Position numbers and translations under genes: made by a program. A DNA stretch of 51,631 nt from HGM04593 sp045588485 (GTDB taxonomy: Bacteria; Bacteroidota; Bacteroidia; Bacteroidales; Bacteroidaceae), in NCBI GenBank assembly GCA_045588485.1, contig JAZNEI010000034.1, positions 1-51,631 of the forward strand, in the 5' to 3' direction. This document shows, one piece after another, positions 9,014 through 17,724 of the stretch (the first letter of the stretch is position 1; every line of letters starts with the position of its first letter). Under the pieces are notes generated by a model. The model saw only the letters and a program-made list of their open reading frames with translations, was not told the DNA's origin and made no database searches.

Positions 9014-9526
9014 ATGTGTAAAAAGACTATCACTTTTCTGTTTGCTTCTCTCTTGTCATTGGCTTTTTTCTCTTGTAGCGACGACAATGATGAACGGTAT
9101 ATTTGGGATGTTAATCCCTACTGCATTAATGTTCTTGTGCAAGATTCCGCAGGAAACGACTTGTTGGGCGATTGCAGTAAAATCGAGTACGAGTATAATG
9201 GCGATATTTATACCGTAAATGATGCTACACGTGCTCTTCCTGCCGAGTTTTATGGATTGTGCAGGTTTGTAAATAAGAAAGGTTCATACTTCTTGTCGTT
9301 CGGTGAGTTTGATGGTGACAAAGATGTAACCGATGAAGAGATAATTATTCATTGGGGCGATGGTACATCCGATTGTATTCAATTTTCGAACGATTGTAAC
9401 ATAAAGGGCAAGAATCTTGAGATTGAACGTGTAGTCAAGCTGAATGGTAAGGTTGTAGATAATGGTCCCAAGATAGAGTCGGATGCGATACATTGTATAT
9501 CCCTCTCGGTTCTTATTGTAAAGTGA
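9014..9526 (+). CDS. Small surface/periplasmic lipoprotein, function unknown
   Basis: A 170-residue protein with an N-terminal lipoprotein signal ending in LAFFSC (Cys at residue 21), followed by SDDNDE, an acidic stretch like the surface-export signals of Bacteroidetes lipoproteins. The rest is predicted beta-rich, with strands such as NPYCINVLVQDSAGN and NLEIERVVKLNGKVV, and contains several cysteines. I do not recognise the family. It stands alone, with its own candidate promoter and a 560-bp gap afterwards. Base composition is slightly more AT-rich than the neighbouring operons. Confidence 0.75.
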   Translation: MCKKTITFLFASLLSLAFFSCSDDNDERYIWDVNPYCINVLVQDSAGNDLLGDCSKIEYEYNGDIYTVNDATRALPAEFYGLCRFVNKKGSYFLSFGEFDGDKDVTDEEIIIHWGDGTSDCIQFSNDCNIKGKNLEIERVVKLNGKVVDNGPKIESDAIHCISLSVLIVK

Positions 9527-9654
9527 CAAAGATTCGGGAAAAACTTATAGGTCGAAATTAATTCGCATAATAACAGAAAGATTTCCAAATAAAATTCAGT
9601 CATTTATATACATAATTACACAATATGTAAAGATTCATCCCAAATGAAAGATTG

Positions 9655-9730
9655 TCATTTCGAACGTATGTGAGAAATCTAATTAAATCTTTAAGGAGAT
9701 TTCTCCTCCCATATAGGGTCGTCGAAATGA
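9655..9730. repeat. Nested inverted repeat (REP-like element)
   Basis: The outer arms TCATTTCGA (9655-9663) and TCGAAATGA (9722-9730) enclose inner arms GAGAAATCT (9672-9680) and AGATTTCTC (9697-9705). Both pairs are perfect. The motif 'GTCATTTCGA...GAGAAATCT' is one I recall as a common intergenic palindrome in Bacteroidetes genomes; that recollection needs a search to confirm. Transcribed, it would fold into a long interrupted hairpin. Confidence 0.6.
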
Positions 9731-9777
9731 ACCTTGTGTATATTGTTATATAATTACCAAAATTCAAACAGCTTCTC

Positions 9778-9819
9778 AATCTCCTCCGAAATTTCTAAAT
9801 GAAAATTTTGGAGGAGATT
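9778..9819 (+). terminator. Strong hairpin, possible terminator or repeat half
   Basis: AATCTCCTCC (9778-9787) pairs perfectly with GGAGGAGATT (9810-9819). The stem continues inward through G-T and A/T pairs to about 17 bp with an 8-base loop. A T-rich run follows (TTCTAATATTTTGTTTTT). It lies 250 bp after the lipoprotein stop codon, so it may be part of the neighbouring repeat rather than a dedicated terminator. It shares GGAG and CTCC strings with the preceding palindrome. Confidence 0.5.
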
Positions 9820-9955
9820 TTCTAATATTTTGTTTTTGTAGCTTTGCTTTGACAATTTGTAAATAATTTGGAGTAAAAAACAGTGTTGTATGTCGAAAAA
9901 CTCGTTTTTGTGTCGATTTTTTTAGCAAAAGACAAGAATAATAAATAAAATGTTG

Positions 9956-9963
9956 TATATTCG
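9956..9963 (+). promoter_or_regulatory. Weak candidate -7 element for FKBP operon
   Basis: TATATTCG resembles TAnnTTTG with one change and would give a leader of roughly 120 nucleotides before the ATG at 10088. No clear -33 TTTG is at the expected distance, so this is tentative. Confidence 0.3.
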
Positions 9964-10087
9964 CAAGCGTATCAACAGCTGTAATAGCTGCTTTGTGCTG
10001 ACAAAATGACAATAATTAACGGTTGGTTGTATAAGGCGTAAAAACGTAAAATACATATAATTAATAATATAAACTCAGTAAAAAGTA

Positions 10088-10672
10088 ATGGATAAATTCA
10101 GTTACGGATTAGGAATGGGAATAGGACAGAATCTCCTATCCATGGGTGTGAGCGATATTAATGTGGATGATTTTGTAGCTGCGCTTAAGGCGATACTTAC
10201 AGGCGAGAAGCCCCAACTTACGCATGCAGAGGCACAGAAGGTGGTGAACGACCATTTCCAGAAACTATCCGAACAGGCGTATGCAAAGATTAAGGATGAG
10301 GGCGAGGCATTCCTTGCTGCGAACAGCAAGAAAGAGGGTGTAGTTACACTGCCCAGCGGATTGCAGTACGAGGTACTCACCGAGGGAAAAGGCAAACAGC
10401 CTACAGCATCCGACCGTGTACAGTGCCACTATGAGGGTACCCTCATCGACGGTACTATATTCGATAGTTCGGTAAAGCGTGGCGAGCCTGCTGTGTTCGG
10501 CGTAACACAGGTTATTCCCGGTTGGGTCGAGGCGCTTCAACTGATGAAAGAGGGCGCAAAATGGCGTCTTTATATTCCTTATCAGATGGCATACGGCGAG
10601 CACGGTGCAGGTGAGATGATTCCTCCTTACAGTGCGCTCATCTTTGATGTAGAACTTATTAAAGTGCTTTAA
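10088..10672 (+). CDS. FKBP-type peptidyl-prolyl cis-trans isomerase
   Basis: A 194-residue protein of the FkpA/FklB/Mip-like group that catalyses proline isomerisation during protein folding. Residues 1-80 are the helical dimerisation domain (FKBP_N), with KFSYGLGMGIGQNL and a long helix near residues 50-80. Residues about 88-194 are the FKBP catalytic domain, with GTLIDGTIFDSS, VIPGWVEALQLM, YIPYQMAYGE and ALIFDVELIKV. There is no signal peptide, so it is probably cytoplasmic, unlike the next gene. It is followed after 9 bp by a second FKBP gene with a lipoprotein signal, so the pair likely forms an operon. Confidence 0.92.
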   Translation: MDKFSYGLGMGIGQNLLSMGVSDINVDDFVAALKAILTGEKPQLTHAEAQKVVNDHFQKLSEQAYAKIKDEGEAFLAANSKKEGVVTLPSGLQYEVLTEGKGKQPTASDRVQCHYEGTLIDGTIFDSSVKRGEPAVFGVTQVIPGWVEALQLMKEGAKWRLYIPYQMAYGEHGAGEMIPPYSALIFDVELIKVL

Positions 10673-10681
10673 TACAATCCA

Positions 10682-11506
10682 ATGAAAAGGCTGACAACTA
10701 TAATGGCAGGTACTGCAATGCTGCTTGCAGCCTGTTCGCAGCAGGTGAGCGATAAACAACTGACACTTGCCGATGGAAAAGACTCTATATCGTATGCTGT
10801 AGGTGCTTATATGGCACAAGATATTCAGAATGTGGCATTCGAACAGTTAAAGGTAGACAAGGCTTTTACCGATGAATTTGTTCGCGGAATACGCGATGCC
10901 TATCCTGCCGACAACAGCAGCAGGGAGCTTGCCTATTCATACGGACAGTATATTGGTGCGCAGGCTCAGGTGATGCTCGAGAGGGCACAGAAAATGCTTT
11001 ACGGAAACGATACAACAAAGAAAATCGACCGCAAGCTCTTCCTTGAGGCAATAGTAGCAGGCGTATATGGTGCCGAGACTGCAATGTCGCAGCACGATGC
11101 AATATCCTACTACAACTCATTCAAATATCGCGATGCAAGCGAACAGTTTATGCGTGACAATGCCAATCGTCCAGGTGTCGTAACGCTTCCCGATGGTTTG
11201 CAGTATAAGGTGGATACAATGGGCAGCGGTGATATTGCCACTCCCGAGGACACTGTATGCTGTATATATAAGGGTACGTTTGTGAATGGTCGTTCGTTCG
11301 ACTCTTCACGCGGTCTTGTAACTAAACTAACTGTTAACCGCCTTATTCCGGGATTCTCAAAGGCTCTATGTATTCTGCCCAAAGGTACACGTGCCAAGAT
11401 TTACATCCCTTGGGAGTTGGGCTATGGAGCTGAGGGTACCAATAGTGTCGAGCCTTACAGCACACTTGTGTTCGATATTGAGATTGTAGATATTATTAGA
11501 AAATAA
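10682..11506 (+). CDS. FKBP-type prolyl isomerase, lipoprotein
   Basis: A 274-residue envelope FKBP. The signal ends in MLLAACSQQ, giving a lipidated Cys at residue 19. A helical FKBP_N-type domain spans about residues 25-160, and the isomerase domain spans about 165-274 with GTFVNGRSFDSSRG, LIPGFSKALCILPKGT, YIPWELGYG and STLVFDIEIVDI. The catalytic fold is complete, though several positions differ from the first FKBP. It begins 9 bp after the cytoplasmic FKBP. The pair gives one isomerase inside the cell and one in the envelope, where folding of secreted proteins would be its natural role (inference). Confidence 0.9.
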   Translation: MKRLTTIMAGTAMLLAACSQQVSDKQLTLADGKDSISYAVGAYMAQDIQNVAFEQLKVDKAFTDEFVRGIRDAYPADNSSRELAYSYGQYIGAQAQVMLERAQKMLYGNDTTKKIDRKLFLEAIVAGVYGAETAMSQHDAISYYNSFKYRDASEQFMRDNANRPGVVTLPDGLQYKVDTMGSGDIATPEDTVCCIYKGTFVNGRSFDSSRGLVTKLTVNRLIPGFSKALCILPKGTRAKIYIPWELGYGAEGTNSVEPYSTLVFDIEIVDIIRK

Positions 11507-11535
11507 CCGAAAAAATACTAATTACCATCAACATT

Positions 11536-12006
11536 ATGAAAAACAATGTAGAATGTAAAGTCGATAATCTCGACCTCAAGATTCTTGGCATAATCTCGAA
11601 AGATGCAAGAATTCCCTTCCGCAATGTAGCCGAGATGTGCGGCGTGTCGCGAGCAGCCATCCATCTGCGTGTACAGCACCTCATCGATATGGGCATAATA
11701 TCGGGCTCTTGCTACGAGATAGATTTCAAACGCTTGGGTTACAAAACATGTACATATATAGGTATACGACTCGAGAAAGGCTCAATGTATAAAGAGGCGG
11801 TAGAGCATCTGCGCGATATCCCCGAGATTGTCGAGTGCTCTTTTACAACAGGTCCCTACTCAATTCTTGCCAAAATGTATGCGCAGGATAATGAGCAGCT
11901 TATGGAACTTCTGAATAACAGAATACAGAGCATCCCGGGTGTTGTCAGCACCGAGACTATGATTGTGCTCGACAGCAGCATAAAGAGGAATCTGCCAATG
12001 GAATAA
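11536..12006 (+). CDS. Lrp/AsnC family transcriptional regulator
   Basis: A 156-residue regulator. The N-terminal winged-helix (residues 8-60) begins DNLDLKILGIISKDARIPFRNVAEMCGVS, and the C-terminal RAM/AsnC ligand-binding domain covers about 70-150, with GTKTCTYIGI-like strand YKTCTYIGIRLEKG and FTTGPYSILAKMYA. Lrp/AsnC proteins sense amino acids and related metabolites. It lies 9 bp upstream of a fused amidotransferase/dipeptidase gene, which suggests that it senses a peptide or amino-acid signal relevant to that enzyme. The family is certain; the ligand is unknown. Confidence 0.92.
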   Translation: MKNNVECKVDNLDLKILGIISKDARIPFRNVAEMCGVSRAAIHLRVQHLIDMGIISGSCYEIDFKRLGYKTCTYIGIRLEKGSMYKEAVEHLRDIPEIVECSFTTGPYSILAKMYAQDNEQLMELLNNRIQSIPGVVSTETMIVLDSSIKRNLPME

Positions 12007-12015
12007 GAGACTATT

Positions 12016-13767
12016 ATGGAACAGTTCAATCTTGGAAAAGAGTATAACGAACTGCACCGACAATATCCTATGGCTGGCCGCAGGCCGATAATAGGAATTA
12101 CAGCCAATTTCAATGATGGGAACGCTTGCCTTGCCGAGGCCTATTATGCCTCTATACTCGAAGCAGGGGGCGTTCCCTTGCTTATTCCCCCGTATGCGGG
12201 ACGAGAGGCGCTCATTGAGACGTTGCGCACTGTCGATGCGGTGCTTCTTTCGGGTGGTGCGGATATAGAGCCTCGTTACATGGGGCAGACTCCCGACTAT
12301 AATCTGTTGCATACGATAAACCCCAAGCGCGACGAACAAGAGCTTATGCTTACTCTGCTTGCCAATGACCGTCAATTGCCTATATTGGGCATTTGTCGTG
12401 GCATACAGACACTTGCGGCTGCTCTTGGTGGCGAGGTGCATCAGGATATTTATGCGGCATTGGGCGGCGGGTTGCTCAACCACGACCAGAGCGAGGAACG
12501 CGGTGTGGCTACACACTCTGTGCAGTTTGAGCAAGGTACACGTCTTGCCGCTATCTTTGGCTGCGATACCTTGGCTGTAAATACATTCCATCATCAGGCG
12601 GTGTCGAGAGTGCCACAAGGCTTCCGTATTTCGGCACGTGCCACCGACGGAGTAATAGAGGGAATGGAGGCTGTCGACGGACGCGCGATAATAGGTGTGC
12701 AGTGGCATCCCGAAAGTTTCATCCTGAAAGATGCCAATCGCTGTATGATGCCACTCTTCAAATGGCTTATATCCGAGGCTTCGCTGTATCGTCGTGCAAA
12801 GGATATACACAGCCGTATAGTTACGTTGGATTCACACTGCGATACTCCTATGATATTTGCCGATGGGTACAGTATGGGCGAACGTGGCAATGCTCTTGTC
12901 GACCTTCATAAGATGGACGAGGGTGGTGTTGATGCCGTTACAATGGTTGCTTATCTGAAACAGGAGGCACGGGATGATGAATCGCTCCTTGCTGCAACGG
13001 CAAAGGCCGATGCTCTGCTCGATGCTATAGCCGATAAGGTTGACGAATTTGGTGAATATGTCTCGCTTGCCTCTTCGCCCGATGAGCTTTTTGCTCTGAA
13101 ACGAGCTGGACGGCATGCAGTAATGCGTGGAATAGAGAATGGTTATGCCATCGGACGCGATATTTCCAATATCGGGCGCTACCGCAGTCAAGGTGTCGTA
13201 TATATGACCTTGTGCCATAATGGGGATAATGATATTTGCGACTCGGCACGAGGCAGTGGCGAGCATGGGGGATTAAGCCCCTTCGGATGCGACGTTGTGC
13301 GCGAGATGAACCGTGTGGGTATGATGATAGACTTGTCTCACGCGGCTGAATCGACATTTTATCATACGCTTGAGTTGAGCAAGCGTCCCGTTGTCTGCTC
13401 ACACTCGTCGTGCAAGGCTCTCTGTAACCATCCGCGTAACCTCACCGATGAGCAGATGTGTGCCCTTGCTGCAAAGGGTGGGGTGGTGCAGATTACAATG
13501 TACAAGGGCTTTCTTGTCGAGGAGGGCGATGCTACACTCGATGATTTTATGCGTCACCTGATGCATGCAATCTCTGTTGCAGGTGTCGACCACGTAGGAA
13601 TAGGCAGTGATTTTGATGGTGACGGAACAATAATAGGTTGTGCCGATGCTTCGCAGATGCGTAATGTTACTCGTGAACTTCTCCGTGCAGGATTCGATGA
13701 ATGTGATATAGAGAAAATTTGGGGCGGAAACTGGTTGCGCGTAATGCGTGAGGTACAGCAACTTTAA
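12016..13767 (+). CDS. Fused gamma-glutamyl hydrolase-like / M19 dipeptidase
   Basis: A 583-residue two-enzyme fusion. Residues about 20-250 are a class I glutamine-amidotransferase domain of the PuuD (gamma-glutamyl-GABA hydrolase) type, with nucleophile Cys in LGICRGIQTL and the His-Glu pair in GVQWHPESF. Residues about 265-583 are a renal/membrane dipeptidase (M19) domain with metal-binding SHCDTP near residue 272, Glu in RGIENGYAIG, His in VCSHSSCKAL and HVGIGSDFDG. No signal peptide is present, so it is likely cytoplasmic. The pairing suggests sequential cleavage of gamma-glutamyl or isopeptide-linked dipeptides, but the substrate is not known. An Lrp-family regulator lies 9 bp upstream. 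Confidence 0.92.
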   Translation: MEQFNLGKEYNELHRQYPMAGRRPIIGITANFNDGNACLAEAYYASILEAGGVPLLIPPYAGREALIETLRTVDAVLLSGGADIEPRYMGQTPDYNLLHTINPKRDEQELMLTLLANDRQLPILGICRGIQTLAAALGGEVHQDIYAALGGGLLNHDQSEERGVATHSVQFEQGTRLAAIFGCDTLAVNTFHHQAVSRVPQGFRISARATDGVIEGMEAVDGRAIIGVQWHPESFILKDANRCMMPLFKWLISEASLYRRAKDIHSRIVTLDSHCDTPMIFADGYSMGERGNALVDLHKMDEGGVDAVTMVAYLKQEARDDESLLAATAKADALLDAIADKVDEFGEYVSLASSPDELFALKRAGRHAVMRGIENGYAIGRDISNIGRYRSQGVVYMTLCHNGDNDICDSARGSGEHGGLSPFGCDVVREMNRVGMMIDLSHAAESTFYHTLELSKRPVVCSHSSCKALCNHPRNLTDEQMCALAAKGGVVQITMYKGFLVEEGDATLDDFMRHLMHAISVAGVDHVGIGSDFDGDGTIIGCADASQMRNVTRELLRAGFDECDIEKIWGGNWLRVMREVQQL

Positions 13768-13798
13768 GGTGTCGCAAATAGCGTTTGAATATGTTTAA

Positions 13799-13844
13799 TA
13801 CAATAATCGGGAGCAATACAACCCTATTGCTCCCGATTATTGTA
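13799..13844. terminator. Bidirectional terminator, 19-bp perfect stem
   Basis: Bases 13799-13817 are perfectly complementary to 13826-13844, with the 8-base loop ACAACCCT. It lies 31 bp after the plus-strand dipeptidase stop and 10 bp beyond the minus-strand CotH stop codon, so it can end transcription from both sides. The outer end of each arm is A/T-rich, giving U-rich 3' ends on both strands. Confidence 0.9.
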
Positions 13845-13854
13845 TACGTTACTC

Positions 13855-16800
13855 TTAACGTATTATCACTTTCTTACCCAATACTACATATATTCCGGCA
13901 GGCAGCTCAATCTTTGTGGTGCCTTCGCTTGCCTGTATGCTGACAACCTTACGACCGTCAACAGCATATACATCCACATTTTGAGCCTTAAGCAGAGAGA
14001 TTGTCAGCTGCTCTCCTCCACGAACGGTTGCTGTAGCTGCTGTAGAAGATATTCCCGTGGCAATGGTGAAGTTTACATTCAAATTGTCGAGGCGACGCTC
14101 TACATTTTCGTTATCTACCACCAGTATGTTTGTCATCTTGACGGTGCACTCCTCTTCGGGGATAACCTCTGCAACGCTGAGGCTAAGGTTGGCAAATGTG
14201 TCGTTATTGCTGTATGTGTCGTTGTCGGGCAGATAAGATACTACTCGGTAGCTGTTCTCGCCTATCTGGTTGAACTGTACCACCGAGTTATCGGCAATCT
14301 CGGTAAAGGCTGCATCGCTGAGCACTGCTCCTGCGGGTAGCTCTACATCAATCTGTATGCTCTTATACTCTCTCTCGCCGAACTCTTTTATGGTAAGCGG
14401 TAGTTCGCTTTTCTCCTCTATTACAGCCTCGAAGTTCTCTGTTGCAAGAAGCGCCTCGGCCATAGGAGTGTTGAAGTAGTATATCGACGAAATGGGGTCG
14501 GCTGCCAATACCTGTGCTGCTATATTGTTTATATCTCCTTTGTCTATTCTGCCGTTGTTGTTTGTGTCGGCCTTCTTGAAATTGAAGCCTGCTGCATCGC
14601 TGCCTGCAAGTTTGTTTACTGCCAAAGAAATATCGTGTACGGTGAGAGTATTATTACAATCGACATCACCCGTAAGAGTGTAGAGAATGTCGGTTATGTC
14701 AACATCTTCGAGGTTAGCCAGAATAAAGTCGTGACGCTGCTTCATCCACTGTTGCATTCTGTCTATTTCGCTATCGTATCCGTAACCGTCGTACCACAGC
14801 ATATAGTTGTTCTCGAATGACGACCTTGCAAAGTTGTAATAGTCGTCCATATACTCTATTACCTCTTGTATGTGGCCTTTCTGTGCAAATTCTTTCCACA
14901 CTTTCAGGTAGTGCTTCTTGAATTGCTCATTGTTCATAAGGTCGTAGAAGAAACTGTATCCTGTCTTATGCGCCATATTATAGGATAGTATGCTCGATGT
15001 GGCACCCGTTACGCAGTACGAGCTTGTGCTCTCGTAGCCGAATCCCCAGTCGAAGTCCCACAGCGGGCCGAAGATAATCTTCGATGCCGGATTGGTGTAG
15101 TCTTCGCGCCACAGGTAGGTGCTCTTGGGGTGTCCAAGCTCCTGATTCAATACAAGGTCGTTAGTGAGCATAAAGCGTGCTGCTGCATCGAGGTCGAGGT
15201 AGTAGGCTATGTCTTCGCCATTGAACAGTGCTGTTTCGAATGCGTTAAAGTCGTTCTTTATATTTTGGAACTTCTGCTGTGCTTCAGCTGCGTCTTCAAT
15301 GTCGCTGAGGTCGGGCTCCTTTACGTTTACAGGAAGTTGGTAGCTGCTCGACTTGAATTTGAATGTCTCGTCGTAGTAGTCGTCGAGCTCAAGCATATAA
15401 CCTGTGCCCAAGTCCTCGTCAATGTCTACGCTGTTATTGCCAAATCCCACCTTCTCGGTGAACATATAGCTGCCTAAATACTCGCCGTTCATATACACCT
15501 CGACGGGGATAATGTGGTTGGTGTACTGTGCCTCGGCCAACTGTCCCACCTTCATTGCTATGGCATTTGCCATAAGCGAACCGCGCTGATAGTTGGCAAG
15601 CAGCACCCAACTCTTGCCGTTGGTGAGTCCGAAAGGCTTTTTCTTCTTGTCGAATTTCAGACGATAGGGCTTTTTTGGATAACCCCAGGTTGAGTTTCCG
15701 CGTCCTTTTATCTGTACCGAGTCCTCGAAATCATCGAATACCCCGTAGCCGGTGATGCGGAAATTAGCTTTGCGGTAGTAGTCTTTGCTTGTGATTGATA
15801 ATCCACCCTCTACATCTATATCTATTCGTGGAACAGAGTTCTCGCGGTCGGTAAGCCACTCAATGTCTACGGTGTACAATCGTCCGAAAGGCACTTTTAC
15901 GGTCTCGTATACAGCCTCTTCGACCAATGTAGGCTCTCCACTGCCTGGGGTAACTTCATAGAGGCGGAACTCGGCAAATACCAGATGGTTGTTGTGATAC
16001 TCGCTGCTTGTCTGTTCCAGACGCAGATATTTGTACTTTTCGCCCAGGTCTATTGTGGGCGAGGTAAACTCGGCACCGGCAGGGTCAATAGGCAGGCCGT
16101 CGGCTGTGGTGTATTGAACAACGGGTGTCCAATCATTGCCGTCGTTGCTTGCGTACAATTTAAGCCCTGTAGGGTTGTAGTTGCCGAATGTACGTGTCAT
16201 ATAATAGAAACGTATATTTTGTACAGGTTCATTCAACTCTATCTGTATGTATGGTATTATAGAAGCATCGTAGTTGACACCATATACAGTGTGGAATACA
16301 GTGGCGGGGTTATTGTCTATCATATTGCCGAGGTCGTCGCCAACCTCCGATGGCTTGTTTGTCGAGAGCATCTCTTCGCTCAATGCTATCTCCTCTACAA
16401 TCTCTTCGCCATAGTCCCATACCTCGTCCTTAACTTTTACCTTTTGAATGATATTGTATCCCGGATATGTTACTGCATAGCGTATAGGCTTGTCGAAACG
16501 GTTGCGCGACTCTTTGCTTGTTTGCAGTTTCTGTCCGATGTATGCCACTGCACGGTTGTCGCTAAGGTTGAAACTTGCAGTAAGGCTCTTACCGATAGCG
16601 TTCAATGAGAAATTCATTGTGCTCTCTACCGAGTCGGCAATGGCATCTACGTTTAGGTTGGCATTATATTTGTTATTGAACTTGTATGATGTCATTGTGG
16701 GTAGCTCGGGGCACTCCGATGAGCAGCCTGTATATTCACTTTCGGCATAGTTGGCGGTTGTGCCGTCTTTCAACTTTATTGTAAGGTTACCATTCTCAAT

Positions 16801-17529
16801 GGTGTAGTCGCCATCCATTGCCGAGCGCTGATAGGCATCTATTCCACCGTTTTTCAGGTAAACATAACAGATATCTTCGTTGAAAATGTCGACAGGCTCA
16901 AATGTAACATTGTTGCTGTTGCCGTTGTCGCCATTATCGTCTCCATTGCCATCGCCTCCGGCACCGCCGTTTCCTCCCTCGTCTTTTCCGTCATATTTCA
17001 CACCGGTCTCGGTGATGACGATTGACTCGGGGGCAATTTTAAGGTTACGTGAAACGAGTGTGAGGCTGAATGTGGTCTGCGGCTGGCTGAATTTGATGTC
17101 GATATATACGTAATCCTCGGGCGTGATTGCTGCATATTTCCAGGCCGAGTGGTAGTAACTGTCCCAATTGTTATCGGCAATGCTCTCTAACGAGCCCTCG
17201 CTTGCCTCCAATGAGTTGGTCTCCAATTTGCTTGTAGGATAGTCTATTATGTTGTTATAGCGGTTGTATACAGTCAATTCGGCAAGAGCAACCATCGGAA
17301 AACCGTTGTAAGTTTCGCCGGTGTTGTTCTTTAGGAATGTAATACGTATACCATCGACAGCTTTTGCAAAAGTGTATGTGGGCGAGTCCCAATAATACTG
17401 TGAAATAATGGAGTTGCTGGTCAATCCGCTTGTTACTTTTATTGGAAATTGGTCGTAACTTGCCGATTGTGCATTTGCTGCTACTGCCAAAGTCAGTAAT
17501 GTGGTAAGAAGAGTAAATAGTTTTTTCAT
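13855..17529 (-). CDS. Secreted CotH-kinase protein, T9SS cargo
   Basis: A 1224-residue exported protein. In order: signal peptide 1-20 (ending AVAANAQ); a discoidin (F5/8C)-like beta-domain about 25-175; a Gly/Asn/Asp linker about 180-205; a beta-rich region; a second discoidin-like domain about 390-535; and the CotH-kinase domain about 545-935, with FEDSVQIKGRGNSTWGYPKK, KPYRLKF, SWVLLANYQRGSLM and FGPLWDFDWGFG. Two dockerin-type calcium loops follow (GDVDCNNTLTVHDISLAVN and ADTNNNGRIDKGDINNIA, about 948-1010). It closes with a T9SS type A sorting domain ending LPAGIYVVLGKKVIIR. CotH proteins are atypical protein kinases, some of them spore-coat or surface proteins. Target and role here are unknown. 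Confidence 0.9.
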   Translation of the reverse strand: MKKLFTLLTTLLTLAVAANAQSASYDQFPIKVTSGLTSNSIISQYYWDSPTYTFAKAVDGIRITFLKNNTGETYNGFPMVALAELTVYNRYNNIIDYPTSKLETNSLEASEGSLESIADNNWDSYYHSAWKYAAITPEDYVYIDIKFSQPQTTFSLTLVSRNLKIAPESIVITETGVKYDGKDEGGNGGAGGDGNGDDNGDNGNSNNVTFEPVDIFNEDICYVYLKNGGIDAYQRSAMDGDYTIENGNLTIKLKDGTTANYAESEYTGCSSECPELPTMTSYKFNNKYNANLNVDAIADSVESTMNFSLNAIGKSLTASFNLSDNRAVAYIGQKLQTSKESRNRFDKPIRYAVTYPGYNIIQKVKVKDEVWDYGEEIVEEIALSEEMLSTNKPSEVGDDLGNMIDNNPATVFHTVYGVNYDASIIPYIQIELNEPVQNIRFYYMTRTFGNYNPTGLKLYASNDGNDWTPVVQYTTADGLPIDPAGAEFTSPTIDLGEKYKYLRLEQTSSEYHNNHLVFAEFRLYEVTPGSGEPTLVEEAVYETVKVPFGRLYTVDIEWLTDRENSVPRIDIDVEGGLSITSKDYYRKANFRITGYGVFDDFEDSVQIKGRGNSTWGYPKKPYRLKFDKKKKPFGLTNGKSWVLLANYQRGSLMANAIAMKVGQLAEAQYTNHIIPVEVYMNGEYLGSYMFTEKVGFGNNSVDIDEDLGTGYMLELDDYYDETFKFKSSSYQLPVNVKEPDLSDIEDAAEAQQKFQNIKNDFNAFETALFNGEDIAYYLDLDAAARFMLTNDLVLNQELGHPKSTYLWREDYTNPASKIIFGPLWDFDWGFGYESTSSYCVTGATSSILSYNMAHKTGYSFFYDLMNNEQFKKHYLKVWKEFAQKGHIQEVIEYMDDYYNFARSSFENNYMLWYDGYGYDSEIDRMQQWMKQRHDFILANLEDVDITDILYTLTGDVDCNNTLTVHDISLAVNKLAGSDAAGFNFKKADTNNNGRIDKGDINNIAAQVLAADPISSIYYFNTPMAEALLATENFEAVIEEKSELPLTIKEFGEREYKSIQIDVELPAGAVLSDAAFTEIADNSVVQFNQIGENSYRVVSYLPDNDTYSNNDTFANLSLSVAEVIPEEECTVKMTNILVVDNENVERRLDNLNVNFTIATGISSTAATATVRGGEQLTISLLKAQNVDVYAVDGRKVVSIQASEGTTKIELPAGIYVVLGKKVIIR

Positions 17530-17606
17530 AATTTATTCTTTATTGGAGTTCACTCATTGTATTTAATGTCTATCGCTGATATTCGATGTTTCAATGATAT
17601 CATTTA

Positions 17607-17614
17607 CAAATATA
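17607..17614 (-). promoter_or_regulatory. Candidate -7 element for the CotH gene
   Basis: On the minus strand this reads TATATTTG, a perfect -7 consensus. It would start transcription about 70 bases before the ATG at 17529. No clear -33 box is present at the usual spacing. Confidence 0.45.
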
Positions 17615-17695
17615 AGGTAAAAAATAAAAAAAGAGGTAATAGTTGTGCTATTTTTTTATAATGGCAGGATGTGTCTATTTTCCGTTCAATTTAGT

Positions 17696-17703
17696 TATCT
17701 TCG
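17696..17703 (+). promoter_or_regulatory. Weak candidate -7 element for rmuC
   Basis: TATCTTCG resembles TAnnTTTG and lies 21 bp before the ATG. A TGTC at 17672-17675 sits at the right spacing for a degenerate -33 element. Tentative. Confidence 0.35.
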
Positions 17704-17724
17704 CGACATTAATATAAAACGACT

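Larger units (their letters stand above)
9527..10087. other. Gene-free stretch with palindromic repeats
   Basis: No gene is supported here. The stretch contains two inverted-repeat structures (9655-9730 and 9778-9819) described separately, and a possible -7 element before the FKBP gene at 9956-9963. A 78-codon minus-strand frame (9776-10012) is made of repeat sequence and is not convincing. Confidence 0.6.

Noticed and set aside
9284..10012. Minus-strand small frames opposite the lipoprotein and repeats
   Set aside because: They are antisense to a real gene or composed of repeat sequence.
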